Assembly (NCBI RefSeq): GCF_000242455.2
Contig: NC_019892.1
Coordinates: 3,844,001-3,908,000, forward strand
Length of the DNA stretch: 64,000 nucleotides
Source: Singulisphaera acidiphila DSM 18658
GTDB lineage: Bacteria > Planctomycetota > Planctomycetia > Isosphaerales > Isosphaeraceae
Direction of reading: 5' to 3'
In this document: piece after piece, positions 63,581 through 64,000 of the stretch
How positions within the stretch are numbered: position 1 is the stretch's first letter
Layout of the letters: each line of letters opens with the position of its first letter
The notes under the pieces: model-generated
What the model was told of the DNA's origin: nothing
Seen by the model: only the letters and a program-made list of their open reading frames with translations
Database searches by the model: none
Translations under genes and position numbers: made by a program

Positions 63581-64000
63581 GAACGTCCCCCCCCTTTGTT
63601 CAGACGTGAACAGAATTTCGACATAGCCTGTTCGACGTTCGTTTCAAAGAATGTGCAACGTCAAGATTGGCTTCGAATGCTTGGCAAGTCAAGTTTATTT
63701 CAGATCTCCTATTCTTTTTGAATGAATTGACGAGTCTCAGTCCGATAAGCCATTACAAGCTCGGCTGTTGTATTCGATACTCTTGAATCCGCAACCGCCC
63801 CATTTCAATTTATCCAGATTACACAGACTGTACGGCGTCCAACTTCACATTGAAGATCGTTTCGATGAACTTCGGCGTTGTCTTTCCACTCGAACAACGC
63901 TACATAAGCAAGCGCAGGCCTTTCTGTTTGCCTCTTCCTTAAAGTCACAGCCGCAACCCCTGTCCACGCAATCACTCCAATTCGCGCAGCCGCCCCTCAT
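63581..64000. other. upstream region of the DUF1559 gene
   Basis: About 420 bp of lower-GC sequence should hold the promoter of the minus-strand DUF1559 gene. I see no other gene, repeat or RNA structure up to the window edge. Confidence 0.4.

Overview
The window looks like a high-GC chromosome segment from a planctomycete, most likely of the Isosphaeraceae/Gemmatales side of the phylum (inference from gene content; no rRNA is present). Diagnostic families are three DUF1559 pseudopilin-like proteins, DUF1549/DUF1553 plus DUF1501 and DUF1800 plus DUF1501 gene pairs, a surface protein with an N-terminal LEDRQLLS motif, a Ser/Thr kinase fused to WD40 repeats, and many Tat-exported proteins. Genes lie on both strands in short operons.

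Layout. 1-5.2 kb: the N-terminal part of a large surface protein running off the left edge, a small HTH protein, a possible gene fragment, and a multidomain glycosyltransferase/LicD/methyltransferase protein. 5.2-9.0 kb: a secreted protein and a small membrane protein whose junction region has been tandemly duplicated. 9.0-15.4 kb: a DUF1559 protein, then a three-gene operon with an exported, membrane-anchored CobN-like chelatase, a TolQ/ExbB-like channel and a DUF2149 protein, resembling the hmuS-associated genes of Bacteroidetes. 15.5-17.0 kb: a papain-like protease and a tRNA-Lys(UUU) gene split in its anticodon by a 319-nt group I intron. 17.2-21.2 kb: DUF1549/DUF1553 and DUF1501 pair. 21.6-27.9 kb: chaperone block groEL-groES-groEL, dnaJ, grpE, an FmdB-type zinc ribbon and yacG. 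28-32.7 kb: Tat-exported aldo/keto reductase, TolC-like lipoprotein, Mpo1-like membrane protein.

32.9-44.7 kb: a co-directional cluster for lipid A, LPS core and phospholipid synthesis: an isocitrate/isopropylmalate-type dehydrogenase, lpxK, a deoxyhypusine-synthase-like protein, a family 9 glycosyltransferase, a sugar epimerase, a PMT-like glycosyltransferase, a WaaP-like kinase, a GT4 glycosyltransferase, a sugar nucleotidyltransferase, and PlsY fused to a beta-propeller-like region. 45-49.6 kb: small CPLC protein, DUF1559, DUF1800 and DUF1501. 49.6-53.4 kb: inverted-repeat elements, a TIM-barrel isomerase, VanZ-like protein, and a dimethylformamidase-like protein. 53.7-56.9 kb: an ECF42-type cassette of DGPF/YCII proteins with two near-identical sigma-factor promoters and a sigma gene carrying an in-frame TGA. 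57-58.8 kb: ArsR regulator with palindromic operator, SRPBCC protein and VOC protein. 58.9-64 kb: WD40 kinase, small lipoprotein and DUF1559 on the minus strand.

The strongest unusual observation is the tRNA-Lys group I intron. It sits at the same anticodon position as the cyanobacterial tRNA-Leu(UAA) intron, and its P2, P3, P7 and P9-type pairings can be drawn directly from the sequence. Other notable points are the nonsense-interrupted ECF42 gene with its matching promoters, the PlsY fusion, the glycosyltransferase-LicD-methyltransferase fusion, and the local duplication at 7.1-8.6 kb.
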